From contig CM066988.1 in the NCBI GenBank assembly GCA_033977485.1, positions 4,610,501 through 4,674,500 on the forward strand: a stretch of DNA of 64,000 nt, read 5' to 3'. The notes under the pieces were generated by a model. That model did not search any database. It saw only the letters and a list, made by a program, of their open reading frames with translations, and was not told the origin of the DNA. Both the position numbers and the translations under genes were made by a program. Origin of the DNA: Hydrangea macrophylla. Lineage: Eukaryota; Streptophyta; Magnoliopsida; Cornales; Hydrangeaceae. Shown here piece after piece: positions 11,069-23,098 of the stretch; within the stretch, counting starts at the first letter, position 1; the number at the start of each line of letters is the position of its first letter.

Positions 11069-11796
11069 TGGGCCTTCCTTGCTTTCGGAGAAGTTGGCTT
11101 AATTCTTGTGTCTTTGTCGGCAATCTATCACTTTGTGATAAGAATTTTTGCAGTTGGTGCATTGCCTGAACCAGCAATCTTTGCTGTCATGATTGTCCTT
11201 CTTGCAAATATTCCAATGAGGAGAAGGCTTGTCATTACTTCTTGGTCTGTTCAGATTTGTTCTTCCTCTCCCACGGCCTCGACTATTATTCCACCTGCCA
11301 TTATATGATCTGCACTTTGTATTTGATCTTGAGTCTGTCATTTTCTTTTACCATCTTTCTTCTCGTAAACATCAACTTTGATTGAAAAGCTTGCTCCACT
11401 GGCTGCTCAAGAAATCTGATCATTCTCTTCTCATGGGCCTCAAGGGAACCCATTAGTTCATACATAGTAAGTTTGGATAAGTCTTTGGATTCTTCTATGG
11501 CTGCGACAATATGCTCAAATTTCTGGGGTAAGCTTCGAAGGATTTTCTCAACAATCTTCTTCTCTTGTATGGTATCACCATAGCTTCTAATTTGATTTAC
11601 AATTTTAGCAACCTTTGTGAAAAACTCATGAAATCTCTCAATTTCTTTCATTGCCAAATTGTCGAAGTCTCTCCACAAGGTCTGTAGCTTGAGAGAAACA
11701 ACTTTTTCTGATCCTTGAAATTCCTTTTGAAGGATCTCCTAAGCAGCCTTTGCCTTGTTCACTCCATAAATCCTAGGAAATATGGATTTACTCACA
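11069..11796 (-). pseudogene. Truncated copia gag of element I
   Basis: From about 11796 leftwards the minus strand encodes the C-terminal part of a copia Gag (UBN2-type). It has IFPRIYGVNKAKAA, a TAG stop, then a long helix-rich stretch ending VEKILRSLPQKFEHIVAAIE and LMGSLEAHEKR. After a frame change near 11300 comes an Arg/Gly-rich segment with a zinc-knuckle-like CKKDNHDSKDC and CTNCKNSYHKVIDC. The N-terminal half of Gag is missing, because the sequence jumps straight from the 60-bp LTR remnant into mid-Gag. Confidence 0.85.
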
Positions 11797-11856
11797 ACCT
11801 GGGAAGTCTAAAAGCCATTACACAAATTCTAGATTTTTCTTAATTAATTTCTAACA
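11797..11856 (-). repeat. 60-bp remnant of the 5' LTR of element I
   Basis: This matches the outer end of the 567-852 LTR (TGTTAGAAATTAATT through CTTCCCAGGTTG on the minus strand) and is followed outside by CTTTG. The inner 226 bp of LTR, the PBS and the start of gag are deleted. An intact TSD with an intact outer LTR edge shows that the deletion happened after insertion or during reverse transcription, not at the insertion boundary. Confidence 0.85.
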
Positions 11857-11861
11857 CTTTG

Positions 11862-13183
11862 GTGTGCCATACTTCTGCTTTTTTGCTTACTCAAATTATG
11901 TGAAAGCATCCTATAATAACATGCATTAATCACCTACATATATATGGAATATAACTAATAACAGTTGGATAAGATGAATTACCAAAGCAATTCAAAAAAG
12001 ATGTATCATCCATACATAGAGTTGATGCAATTGACCCTCATAACAAGTACTAAAAGTTCTCTGAGGTCTCAATCAGACTTATGAGCATTTGGATGTTTAC
12101 CACCAAAATGTTCATACCTGAACTTATTTGAACTAACAATACTTGTGCTTTTTCGCGGTCATAGTTGGCCACTCAAATCCTATTTCATTCTCTATAATCT
12201 CAACAATAAAAAGTTTTTCTAGATAAATACTGATTGGAAAGTTCTCTTAATTGTAGTAATCATTTTTCATATATACGAGACAGAGAGTTTGCACGCGTTA
12301 GCAAAATTAATGTAATTTTTAGACTACAATTTAGGCGAGGAAAATCTTTTCAAATACAAAAGTTACCTAAGAAGAAGCCTGAATATATCAGCTACTACTA
12401 CCACAATTTTTCCAAGTATGAGAAATCCTAAAAAGCAAGAATATCTCACCTAAAAGCTTTTAATCCTCCTGTTCATTTTTCAAACAATTGAAGATGCTAA
12501 GAAAACTACAGAATAAATCAAGCCATTACACCCCTAATTGATTTAGACTGGAGAATGGAGATCAATTTTCCAACAAAACAGGGGGGAAAAAAGAAGATGG
12601 AATCAGCCACATTTACCTTTGGTGAATTTCTCAGAAAGACTTCAACCTCGTTGATGCGAGCAATCTCATAGAATTAATGTTTCCTCTTTCTGGAAAAAAA
12701 AAAAAAAAAAACAAATATTAAAATATAACATATATACTATACATGCTGGTGATGTGTCTTTCAACTTCCACATACTCAAAGTTCCTTTAACTAAGAGATG
12801 CAACAAAGATACTTTTAAAACCCAAATGGTTGACAGCACAAAACATAATAATAAACACCTAGTGATAAGTGATAACCAAACCAAGCCTTGTGTCCCAATC
12901 AATTGGGGAATAAACACTTAGTGATAAAATTGGTAAAAAAAAATAATAATTTCAAAAGCTAAGCAGTTTTTTTATCAAATAAGGATCCAGAAGGTAAACC
13001 TGTTTAATTTATTTTTCAATTTTTTCTCTATTCTTTCCTATTTTCCTCGTATTCCGTGCTTGCAAAACAAAGGAAAATGTTTTCCTTTATGTTTAATTTT
13101 CTTTTCTTTTCTTTTCTTTTCCCTCCCTAAATCGAAGAACCAAACACAGCCTTAATGGATGGGATTCCTCATTGCAAATGAAC
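11862..13183. other. Host DNA with two weak minus-strand exon candidates
   Basis: No complete gene. On the minus strand about 12658-12612 reads IARINEVEVFLRNSPK between an AG and a GT, and about 12110-12064 reads YEHFGGKHPNAHKSD then a stop after a TTCAG acceptor. Both could be host exons, but their phases do not join directly and I do not recognise the protein. A poly-A run lies near 12693-12711. The rest is AT-rich and intron-like. Confidence 0.3.
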
Positions 13184-14689
13184 CTGGTGATCAATGACCC
13201 TTGCACTTCTAGTGTAGAGTCCTCCTTTTATGGCTAAACCATGTCACATGGCAGCAGTTATGATATCTATCTTCTCAATCTACACAACCGAAGCAACAGT
13301 TAAACTAACATAAGGAGATTAAATGACTAATTTTACCCAAAAAATTGGTCGAACTGTCGAAGCATTACCGGAGCCCTATAATGTTCAGTTAGACCTCTTC
13401 CAGAACTGCCCAACACCCCAAACGAATTGATCTCATCTAATAAAACATGGAAACGATGCGTCTCCTTCAGTTTGATGACCTCATCCAATGGAGCAATTTC
13501 ACCGGATTTCTGCAAATTAGATGAATCAATCGAATATTTGCATTTCCCATTTAAACTAAAAACATTTAGAATTAGGTTATGAAAAAAAGGCTACTTTGTT
13601 TACTTTTTTTCCCTTCTATTTACTCACGTAAATTCTGGAAAATTTCTTTCAATCTTACCAAATTTTGGACAACATTTTTAAATTTCCTAATTCAACAAAT
13701 AGTCAGAATATATGGATTCGGACTGAATTTCTGAATGAGACCGAAAAACGTGTTTTAAAAACCTTGCTAGGGCTTTCTCTTAACTCTAGTCACAATGGGA
13801 AGCACAGCAAAGATGGTGGAATATTTATCCTCTTCCTCTTTTTAATTATCCACAAAGGATTAAATAGTTTAATCAAAATCAGCTCCCACTTTGTTAATTT
13901 CAATCCGAGCCTCTATTTTCCATCAAAGCTCGGCTTTGTCTGAGTCAAAGCCTAAGTCTTGGTGGAACCCAGAAGTCTTCTTGTTCTTTCCACCATAAAC
14001 ACTTAGTTGCTATGCCAAAACTCCAGTAACTTAGCTTTACTGCTTCTTAGCAACTTATTACCTTCAATTTAAATATGTTCTATTTTCCACTACTAAAGCC
14101 CACTACCTTATTGAACATTACAACATACTCAATTTTTGGCTTACCAAGCAATAAAATTAAGTAGCAGCAAAATTATAGGCATAAAAATTTTAATAGATTT
14201 TACTGTTGTTCCATATCCTTCCCCCATCGCACAAATTCCTCTATAAACCTATAATCCATAAGACAAGCAGATTTCTCCTAGAAGGATCATTTTGTGTACC
14301 AAACAGTTGTTTGTTGTGGAAAAAAGAAAATAGTAAACTACACTGTGTATTCCAAATTATCAATGCCGCCTACCTAGGGGAAAAACACTTAAAGAAGGGA
14401 AAAACAAGAAAGATAAAAGATATGATAAAGCAATGGGGAAAAAAAACTTCTACACTACTCTTAATACGATTATCATCTTCAGCCAAAATAAAGCATGATT
14501 GATGAAAGATACCTAATAGACAGCTTCAACAACAATAGAACGCCTTAGCTTCTTGGCTCGCTTATTTTCCTGAGTAAATTTCTCCAGAATATTTTGTAGA
14601 GACTCCAGGTTATTGTGCTTAAAATATACAATTGTAATTCTAGACAGATGAAGGCCATTATTTTATTTCCCGGTGCATACCTTCATCCC
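13184..14689 (-). pseudogene. LCB1: Serine palmitoyltransferase LCB1 pseudogene fragment
   Basis: Three consecutive exons of plant LCB1, the PLP-fold subunit 1 of serine palmitoyltransferase (condensation of serine and palmitoyl-CoA in sphingolipid synthesis, at the ER). Exon 14689-14513 reads DEGMH..., then [15 protein letters not shown] and NKRAKKLRR and IVVEAVY. Exon 13509-13369 reads KSGEIAPLDEVIKLKE and VLLDEINSFGVLGSSGRGL. Exon 13279-13184 reads IEKIDIITAAM, HGLAIKGG and SARVIDHQ. AG/GT borders and intron phases fit. Damage: a frameshift just before NGLHLSR, a TAG where the family has Gln at the end of the first exon, and a TGA after ITAAM where the family has Gly. The N- and C-terminal exons are not visible. 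Retained introns mean it is a duplicated or residual gene piece, not a retrocopy. Confidence 0.85.
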
Positions 14690-15095
14690 CTGAAGAGCAA
14701 AAAATGAGCTTTTTTGGAATAGAAATGATTTTATACCAAAAACTTCATGGAAGATACTTGCATAAGGGACAGACTAAAAAGTAAAATGTGCCTTTTTCCA
14801 CTCATTATGAAATGTAGATGTAGATCATACTATAATGACTTTCATTAGAGAACGATGACACAAAAAAGCAATGATGGTGCTGGCTTAATAAAAGCTGAAT
14901 TACGAAATAACTTGAATAGCAAAGGCCAACTAAGATACCCCTTTAATCCTCCTCACTTTTCCAATGTCATTTATACCAGCTGAAGCTATTTTACATGGAC
15001 GGAGGGAGGAGGAGGAGGGGAGAAAAGGAGCATGGTCATAAAAGAAATAGCAAAATAATCATCTCTGGACTCGGCTAAATAGAGATTGGTCATTA
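14690..15095. other. Host DNA left of element III
   Basis: AT-rich, with a purine-rich stretch (GGAGGGAGGAGGAGG near 15000). No exon seen. It ends in CATTA (15091-15095), the left target-site copy of element III. Confidence 0.5.
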
Positions 15096-18000
15096 TGTAG
15101 ATACCCAATTTTGACCACACTGATACGATTTAGGGTGGACAATATCTTGGAGGATTTGATGATGAAAAGTACCCCGTGGAAGGTACTGGATTCCACACAA
15201 TCGAAAGATCGAACTTCAGAAAGTGACTTCAAGCTCAGAAAAGCCCTTTTCCATGGATAAATCCCGGTTATGTCAAAATCGTCTCTCAGAATTCATATTC
15301 CCCCAGGGTTATATGAATATTAAGTATTCTAAATGCAGTATTCTAGGTATCCAGAGATTCAATTTTAATGAAAAGTTCAAAATTGACGCACATTTGAAAG
15401 CAATTTTTAAAAAGACGTCGTTTGATTTCAAAAAGACGACGAAAGTTGCGGAGGACTTCTGAGCTTCAATTGGACTTCAAATCTCATTTCAAAACCTCCT
15501 GGAATATTTTTATATTGAAATTCAACCTGACGGCTTTCCAACAGTACGTAAATAGACGATTTCGAACACCAAAAAGCATTTTTACAAAAATCTGGAAAAG
15601 CAGTGTGCGTAATTTTGAAACAGGGCTTGTGGGTGACCAGAGGAACAAAAAAAGCAAGTGGCGGTTTTGGGTTGGGAGGTGGCGGGTCCCAATAGCTGCC
15701 ACCTAGGAAAGGTGTTCTCCATCGCATTTTACTGGTTCCAGACCATTCTAGAAGGCTCCCACTGCGAGGAAATTGCCTAGAAATTGAGTTTAGGCACTGA
15801 AATGACCATTTTAACCCTTTTCTGCTCTCTGAAAATCCTGTTATAACCCAGTAACTTAAGAGCTAAGTCTTCAAAACTCTATATATAGATCATCTTGAAG
15901 TATCTTGGAGTACCTAGAGGAGACTACACTTAGAATATACAAAAGAGATACAAGTACACTTTGAATATGCTTTGAATTAAGAGAATTCTAGAGAGAGAAA
16001 ATTATGAATTGAAGTTTAGAAAACTAATCTTAAGATAATTAGATTAGATGAATTAGACATCAATTGCCTCCATTAACTTCCATGGATGAGCGCTTGAAGA
16101 ACACTTGAAGAACACTTGAAGAACAAGATCTTCAATTAAACTTTGGTTATATAATTGAGAATCCTCCAAGAGGTAAACACTACAATTCATCTCTAATTCC
16201 TATTATATATATATAGATCTATAAGATTTGGATCTATCTTAGTCTTATTTTATTTGTTAGAACACTCATCTTCTTCATCTTTTGTTCTTCACACACTCAC
16301 ATAGCTAGATCCAAATCTCTTTTGATTTTCATTAATAATTCATAATTAGAGATTGTTTTTCACTTTGATTTTCAATTTAAATTTCACTCTTCAATTTTAG
16401 TTTAGATTCATGCATACATGATTATACAAATGTATTAATTTTGAATTCTATGATGGTTTATAAGTATGGTCCATGAGAGGGATGATTCCTATGTTCATAC
16501 CCATCTCTTGATCATTTCTATTACCTAGAACTCCTATTTGAAATTCATCTCTAATAGGACATTTGTAAGTCCCTTTGATCTATGATCTAAAGTTCTTCAT
16601 AGAACTTGAGGGCTAAATTGATTGGAAATCATGATATTCAAGTAGATCTATGAATTTGATCTCTCTAATAAGCTTCAACAAAACACCTAAGATGTTTTTC
16701 TTACACATTAAAATGAACTAGATGAAAATTCAGCAAAACAGAATGGTTTTGTCCATGAAATTTGGTCCATTAAAACCCATAGTTTGATGGATTTCAAATT
16801 TTCTGGGTAAACTTTGATGAATTAGCTTTCATTCGGTCCGTTTTGAGAGCTTCTAGGATCCATATGTTATTTTTAGAAATTATGGAGAAATCGGTTGACA
16901 GATTTGAACATAGTCTCTTTGTGCTTGAATTTCAGAAAATCTATAATAGTTATCGATGTTATGCTTTTTGGGTCCTAACTCATGTATCCATATGCCGATG
17001 TAAAATAGTGAGCATACGATCGAGTTAAGATCGTTTTCTAAGCGTTTGAAGTTGATACTACTATTCTGGAATTTTCTAAAGTTTAATTACAATTATGATT
17101 ATGTATACAAAATGGTCATACCTTGATCACTCAACAACAATTGATGAATAAAACTTGGTTTAGAAATTATATAGGTTAATTGGATGAGAGATCAAGAGCT
17201 TACATCTACTTGATTAACGTGATTCATGAACTTCTATTATGCTTCTATTATGGTTTTGCATTCTTTTGTCAAATGATATCAAACTTCCATAATACAGAGT
17301 CTATTTAAAACACTTTTTCAGAAATCATAAGTTCATGACATGTCCATGGAATTATTTTTTCCATTAACTACAATGTAATAGCTTTCTTTTGACACAAAAT
17401 AGAGCTTCACATGATTTTTGTAGAATTAATTATGATTTTTACAAGAACATTGGACAGTCCTGATCCACTGTTCCCAAAACTCTTATTTCTCTCACTTCAA
17501 AAATAGTAAAGGGGTTATACTTTTTTAAAATGTTCCCTAAGACATGTATCTAACTTTCTATAAAAGGGTTTTAACCCAGCTCATGTTTAAGACCACTTTT
17601 GATAGGATTCATTAGAGGTTGCTGAATCTGGAAATTTGATTGATGACATGTTTTATTTGTTTATCATGCATGTCATATGTTTGCTTGTGTTTTTGCAAAA
17701 CTTGGGTATTGTTTGGTGTTTTAGTCCAGAGAATTGAATGCCATGGATTCGGACTTCGATGTGGCTTAGTGCCCATGTATCGTGTACCTTCTCTATCCTT
17801 TCTCTTAAAATTTTTCTAGGTTTACAACCTTTTTTTCAACGACACATTTCCTTTAGGATAGTCTCCGTTTATATGCTTATTTGTTAGAGACATCTTATCT
17901 AGGATTGTTACATGATTGCATTACACGTTTCTACTTCTTTTTACTTTTGCGACTCCGCTTGAGTCAACCCAATGTAAGTCTTTTTGTTCCCTTTTGCATA

Positions 18001-18507
18001 TCATGACATGTTTCTTTCATTTCCATCGCTCCTGTGCGGGACTAGCCACTGTAAGTATACCTCTCTCTTGTTTTGCATGTGCATCTGACTTCTACTTAAT
18101 TTAATCTCTAGACATGATTTTCCTTAGATGTTCTCTTTTGACATGTATATATTATCTAGTATGTTTGAGGAAACAACATCAATTATGAATTAAGAACAAG
18201 GATATTTGAATTAAGGCCTACCATTCGATAGGGCGAGGAGGGGGTGCTTTAGTCCTTCATCGTCTCCTTCCCCTCTCATACCAAGACCCTCGAACCTAGT
18301 TTCTGGTAATGAAGGGTGAGTAACCTTATTCAATTTTGGGCGAGTCAAACTTGGGTTTCCTAATTCCTGATAAAAATTAGGTGGCGACTCTTTGTCTCTA
18401 GGACCATGTGAGGAAGTTCTAGTTTTCCCTGAAGTGTACTCCTTAGGATCCATCCTGGGACACTATCGAAGGACGACGCCAGGACGACCGAGCGACGCGT
18501 GCCCACA
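15096..18507 (+). repeat. 5' LTR of element III
   Basis: 3412 bp, starting TGTAGATACCCAATTTTGACC. It has a TATA box at 15880-15888 and ends GCGACGCGTGCCCACA. It matches 33835-37307 over its full length, with roughly 3-5% difference by eye, so it is older than elements II, IV and V. It carries no TCGA-palindrome pairs. Confidence 0.9.
15880..15888 (+). promoter_or_regulatory. TATA box of element III 5' LTR
   Basis: TATATATAG preceded by a C-rich spacer (CAAAACTC), about 785 bp into the LTR. It is conserved at about 34625-34633 in the 3' LTR. Confidence 0.55.
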
Positions 18508-18510
18508 ATC

Positions 18511-18528
18511 TAGCGACTCTGTTGGGGA
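18511..18528 (+). other. Primer-binding site of element III (tRNA-Arg type)
   Basis: TAGCGACTCTGTTGGGGA starts 3 bp after the LTR. Ogre-type elements use TGGCGACTCTG..., complementary to a tRNA-Arg 3' end; here one base (A for G at position 2) differs. The LTR itself contains the related GGTGGCGACTCTTTG at about 18381-18395. Confidence 0.75.
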
Positions 18529-18590
18529 TTTGAACATGAAACCGATGGTTTTTTGTTCTTCAAGGGTTTGACTTAAGCCAAAGAATATCC

Positions 18591-18706
18591 TTGTTATTAA
18601 TTCGATAATTGTGTTGTTTCTGCCTGCATTTGCACTTGCATTGTATCGTTGTTATTAATTCGATAATTGTGTTGTTTCTGCCTGCATTTGCACTTGCATT
18701 GTTCTT
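18591..18706 (+). repeat. 58-bp tandem duplication in the leader of element III
   Basis: The unit beginning TTGTTATTAATTCGATAATT and ending TGCACTTGCATTGT occurs twice in direct succession (18591 and 18649), virtually identical. It lies in the 5' leader just after the PBS, so it is a recent local duplication. Confidence 0.8.
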
Positions 18707-19998
18707 TCACCACGAATGCTTGAGACCATTGCCTTGTGGGTGGAGGGCCCTCTTTCCTCCATTTGTCAAGAGTTTTGGTAGCATGTGGTCACCGTTAGCC
18801 TTGTACCGCTTGCAGCATATAGAGCCCTTGGCTTGCTAATGGACCCTTTATGAGACTAAAACCCGGCCTTTGCATTTAGTTTCTATAGAGCCCTTCAATT
18901 AGGATCTTGATTTTCATCTTTGATTAGAACAATGTGATGAATTATTTGCGCTTGCCCCTAAGGGATTATGTGGATGATGAGGATGTGTATGCGAAGGCAT
19001 CATCAAGCCTTGTATGATAGATTCCTCTAGAGTAGTATGGTCTTTATCCGAACATCCAATCATTATTCAAGGAAGAATTTTGAAAATTTTGAAAATACAA
19101 GCATTAAACCCAAGTCTTTTGGAAATTCCGGGAATATCCCTTTTGAAAATTAGCTTTGAAATTCCTTTCACAAAATCCTTCCAAAAATTCTCCTAGATTT
19201 TAGAGAATCTCAAAATTTCTACTTTGATGATTCAATTTTAAAACTGCCTCTCAGATTTTAGAGGATTTCAAATTTCTACTTTGGTATTTTAAATTTCAAA
19301 AAGAAATCATGATTCCAACTTTGATGATTCAAATCCAGATTTTAGAATTTCAGAATTTCCTACCTCAATTTTCAAGAATCATGATTTTACACCACAAGCA
19401 TTGATGGTTCAAAAGTATTTTTGAAATTTGCAAATCTCTCCCTTTCTTTCAAGATTTTCATGAAAAATTCAATTTTGTAAACCTGGACTATAAAGAATTT
19501 CAAAGCTAAAAATCCTTGGATAATGATTGGATTAGTAAGATGATTAGCATACTCAAGGAATCTTATGTGCTTATGTGTTGATATGCTAGGTCTAAGCTAG
19601 ATTAAGGTACATTGCATTTAGATTAGATTGCATTTCATCTGCATTGCATACACTACACTAGCATTGCATGTACGACTCACGAGTGCGACGCCTCTAATAT
19701 ATTCTCGAAAAGAAAAGTTTTGTTTTTCTCAAAATTTTGAAAAAGATTTCTTCAATTTAGAAAATGTTTTTTTTAAAGGAACATATTTTCCATCTTTGTA
19801 AATCCACTCTTTGTAAATACCATTCTTTGAAAATTCTTTTACAATAAAGACCCCCGATTATTTGAAAATCCCTAATATATAAGAGAAAAGAAGATAAGAC
19901 CAAAAAGTGGTACTCCCTCCTGGGTCAGAGCTCCGAGTAGTCGTTTGATCAGATAAGAGTTTGGGGTAAGATCAGCCAAATAAGTCAGGGATGGAAAG
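18707..19998 (+). other. Long non-coding leader of element III
   Basis: About 1.3 kb between the PBS and gag. From about 19080 to 19480 it consists of diverged repeats of the type TTTTAGAGGATTTCAAATTT and TTTTGAAAATTTTG. No ORF is credible here. Confidence 0.6.
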
Positions 19999-20960
19999 AT
20001 GACACATGAAGCCGATATGGATGCTAGGATGACTGCTATGGAATCTACTGTCAACCAAATCAGTGAGCTGCTTATGAAAATGATGGGTGTGATAAAGCAA
20101 TTGGCTGACACAACACCTCCGACTCCACCTCTTGCACCTTGTGATGATAATGAGTGGTTTGAAAGATTAGCTAATCTAGACATACAAACTCTGGATCAAG
20201 AAATCCTTGACAAGCTCACCAAGAGTGGTATACTGGAGAATGTGACCCGCAAAAGTAGAAGAATTGATGACCACAAGCTTGATAAGGAGGGATTATTTGA
20301 TATGCCCAATGCAAGGCCTTCGAAAAGTTCAAAGGGCCTCTTTATTTGAACAATCATCCATTACCTGATAACGATGCATTGGCACCACAATTGCCAAAGA
20401 AGAAATAAGACCAGGGGCAGTCAAGAGAAAAGAGAGGATTTTCTGAGTTAGGAATGTCTTTAAGCAACGCACTTGAGAGAATGTTAGAAAGGGGACATCT
20501 CAACAAGTTAGAGCCGTACCCAGAGCAGGATCCGCTTTCGCCAAAATTTATAACTGATTTGTACTGCAATTTTCATCAAGGGCGTGGACATAGCATAGAT
20601 AAATGCTGGAGGCTCAGACATGAAATTCAAGATCTAATTGATAAGGGGATCATTGCCCCTCCTCCTACACAGCCAAATGGTAATAGAAATCCACTTCTAA
20701 ATTATCAAAGGGCTCAGTTGCCACAGAATGTCAATTCTCTTGAGATAGAATCTGCATACTATGACCCGACAATTTATATCTCAACTTTGGGGCAGCCAAT
20801 GACCTACAAAATTTTGCCTGATATTGTGAAGAAAAACTAGATGCAATCTGCCAAGGAAGACGATTGGTGCCTCAAAGACAATATGTATGGGCCTGAAGGG
20901 TTAATCGAGGAGCTTGAGCCTTTGGTAGAGAATGGAAGGCTCAAGAAAGTGATGAAGTGA
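19999..20960 (+). pseudogene. Tat/Ogre-type gag remnant of element III
   Basis: Encodes a Gag-like protein in two frames. The first part (19999-20340) starts MTHEADMDARMTAMES with a short helical segment and a Pro-rich linker. After a frameshift near 20320 it reads KAFEKFKGPLYLNNHPLPDN and meets a TAA near 20406. It then continues as 20454-20840 with SLSNALERMLERGHL and a CCHH-like zinc motif, YCNFHQGRGHSIDKCWRLRHEI (Cys, His, His and Cys spaced as in Tat/Ogre Gag), followed by DLIDKGII. Stops at 20840 and about 20957 end it. The protein would coat genomic RNA. The N-terminal capsid part is short or missing. Confidence 0.75.
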
Positions 20961-21328
20961 TGATGTTTGGAATAGTTGCTTGTTGAAGCCAAATAGATGC
21001 TTAAGAGGAATAAGCAAAACACAGCGACGCTCCACTTGAGATCCAGTCAAATTGAGTCCAGTCTGTTTTATGTTTTAGAATTTAAGTCTTGTTGTCGAGT
21101 CTGTCTATCGTCAAGTTGTGTTTAAGTCTATGTCGAGTACTGTAATCCTTTTCTTTCGAAGTAATACAATGAAATCTTGATTTTCTTTATTAAGTGCGCC
21201 TAGTCATGAATGAATGAATGAATCTCTAAGCTGAAAATATCATTTCTCTGATTATTATGAAAAATACATTGTTGATAATTTTGTGCATTGAAAAGAATCC
21301 TGAAAGGATCAAAAGTTGATTTTGCGCT
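20961..21328 (+). other. Interior of element III before the nested copia
   Basis: No coding sequence. It includes short GAATGAAT repeats near 21205-21223 and ends with GCGCT (21324-21328), the left target-site copy of nested element IV. Confidence 0.6.
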
Positions 21329-22947
21329 TGTTAGGGATATATACTAAAAGCCATGCTTTATGTAGTTGATTTATTATTCATTTAATAAAATCAGTTAATC
21401 CATTTTTTATGAGAATCTGTGTGGGCAATGTTTGTATTATATTATTTATTTAATATTATGCATGTGTGTCTCTCATTCTATATAGTAGGTGGTTTGGTGT
21501 GTAGAGTTCGGCTTACACACGGAAGATCAGGCCATCAGATATTATAGAATGTAAGATTTTGGTTTACAGTCTTAGATGGGATTGGACACACCATCGGTAG
21601 GACTGCAGCATGGTGTTGTAGTAGGTTTGTCTTGACTGCGGGAAATGGTATAGTTTCAACTCACTATGCTGGTACACTTTGTGTATTAAACGGGACTGAC
21701 TTGGGGTAATTATCTTTATACTGACTTATAAGATAATTAATACCTCATGGCTATTATGAGTGCTTATGCTCTAAATCCTAAGTTAATTTGTAGACACGTA
21801 CATTTGATATTTACACTTTGATCCCTAAAAGGGTGAGATCCTTAAATGGGTCAATATCTCATTGGATTGGGTGGCAATATTAATTGTATGGTGGATATTA
21901 ATTAATGATGGAATCCATGTCTCAATTTTGGGATTGATGGTATCCCCTTGAGAAAGCTTATAAGTTTTGATTATGTCAAACCCTGCAGGTGGATTTTGTA
22001 TCCGACATATCAGATAAGTTAAGCAGAGGATCTCAAGGAATTTTAAGAAATTAATTAAATATGATTGTCAGTAATTATATTTAATTAATGGATATCTGTA
22101 ATCTTAACATGGGGAGATAATAAGCATTTAATAACATGGAGCTCGAAATATATTTTTGAGATAAGGGTAGGAGTGCAATTATAATTCTTTAGTGGTATGA
22201 ATTATAATTTATGGAAATAGGAATCTGATTCAGTTCGAATTAGGGTTTCCTAATTCCATTAGGAAGCCTATTCCTTATTGACTTCTTATGGTCCCTATCG
22301 TAGCCTATATATATGCTGCCTTGGCTCTTCTCTCAGGTTGCATGATTTTATATTCTAAGCTTCCCTTGACCTCCTAGCTTTCTTCTAGAAGGGTTTCCAC
22401 CAAACCCTAGTCTCTGTGAGCATTCAAGAGACATAGGAGTGTAGATCGCTAGCGTCGGACAACGCTCACTAAAAGAGCTTCGGACCGCTCGATACTGATC
22501 GAAAGTTGCTGAATTTTTTATACAACGTTCCTGACGTCGAGACGGAGCTGCTGTTAAAAATTCAAGTAAATCGGAGATCGTTTGATCCTCCTGACGAACA
22601 CATCTTTGTCGGATCAATGTGATCAGGATTGAATCGTCATAGCAATCAAAGAGAGTGTTATAACTGGGAATAGAAAATAGAACGTAAAGAGGGAAGAGCA
22701 GAAAACTAAAAGGATTTCGAAAGAGCCCACACTCAGTTCGATATTCTGGCAGCAAAGGAATACGGTAGAAGATCGTGAGCTGTTATCGAGCCCGTGTTCT
22801 CGATTCATCTACTACAGCAATCCAATTTTGCAGTTCAAGGTAACCCTAGTTCCGCCCTTGTAGGGTTATTATAATTTTCACGTAAAATTTTTGCAGTACC
22901 AACTTATATGCACTGTCAACGGATTCTGGGAAAGCAGTTTCCTAACA
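21329..22947 (+). repeat. 5' LTR of copia element IV
   Basis: 1619 bp, TGTTAGGGATATATAC...TTTCCTAACA, with the 6-bp terminal inverted repeat TGTTAG/CTAACA. The antisense ORF inside it (about 22348-22755) recurs unchanged in the other LTR and is a shadow, not a gene. Confidence 0.95.
22306..22315 (+). promoter_or_regulatory. TATA box of element IV 5' LTR
   Basis: TATATATATG, 977 bp into the LTR, followed by pyrimidine-rich CTGCCTTGGCTCTTCTCTC, a plausible initiator region. It is repeated at about 29145-29154 in the 3' LTR. Confidence 0.6.
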
Positions 22948-22948
22948 G

Positions 22949-22960
22949 TGGTATCAGAGC
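22949..22960 (+). other. Primer-binding site of element IV (tRNA-iMet)
   Basis: TGGTATCAGAGC, one base after the LTR, is complementary to the 3' end of plant initiator tRNA-Met. Confidence 0.9.
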
Positions 22961-23098
22961 AACGTTGATTTTGCGTATGGGTTGGACGCAACCATGTTGT
23001 CCAATAAAACAGATCTTATGCGTGTTTTTGATGGATGGATAGAACGTAGAACTGTGCTAACCCTTGTTTTGCAGTGTTCTTATTCCACTATTATGGTC

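Larger units (their letters stand above)
567..11856 (-). mobile_element. Ty1/copia LTR retrotransposon I, decayed, split by element II
   Basis: The element is bounded by a perfect 5-bp target-site duplication, CTTTG at 562-566 and 11857-11861. The left end is a full 286-bp LTR, which is the 3' LTR because the element lies on the minus strand. The right end keeps only the outer 60 bp of the 5' LTR. Reading leftwards from 11796 the order is gag, zinc knuckle, protease, integrase, reverse transcriptase and RNase H, which is the Ty1/copia order (integrase before RT). The rest of the 5' LTR, the PBS, the leader and the N-terminal half of Gag are missing. The integrase region is split at 2834/9966 by nested element II. 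Stops and frameshifts make it non-functional. Confidence 0.93.

Noticed and set aside
22348..22755. 135-aa antisense ORF in LTR IV
   Set aside because: It recurs unchanged at 29187-29594 only because the LTRs are copies; no domain and no conserved start context.
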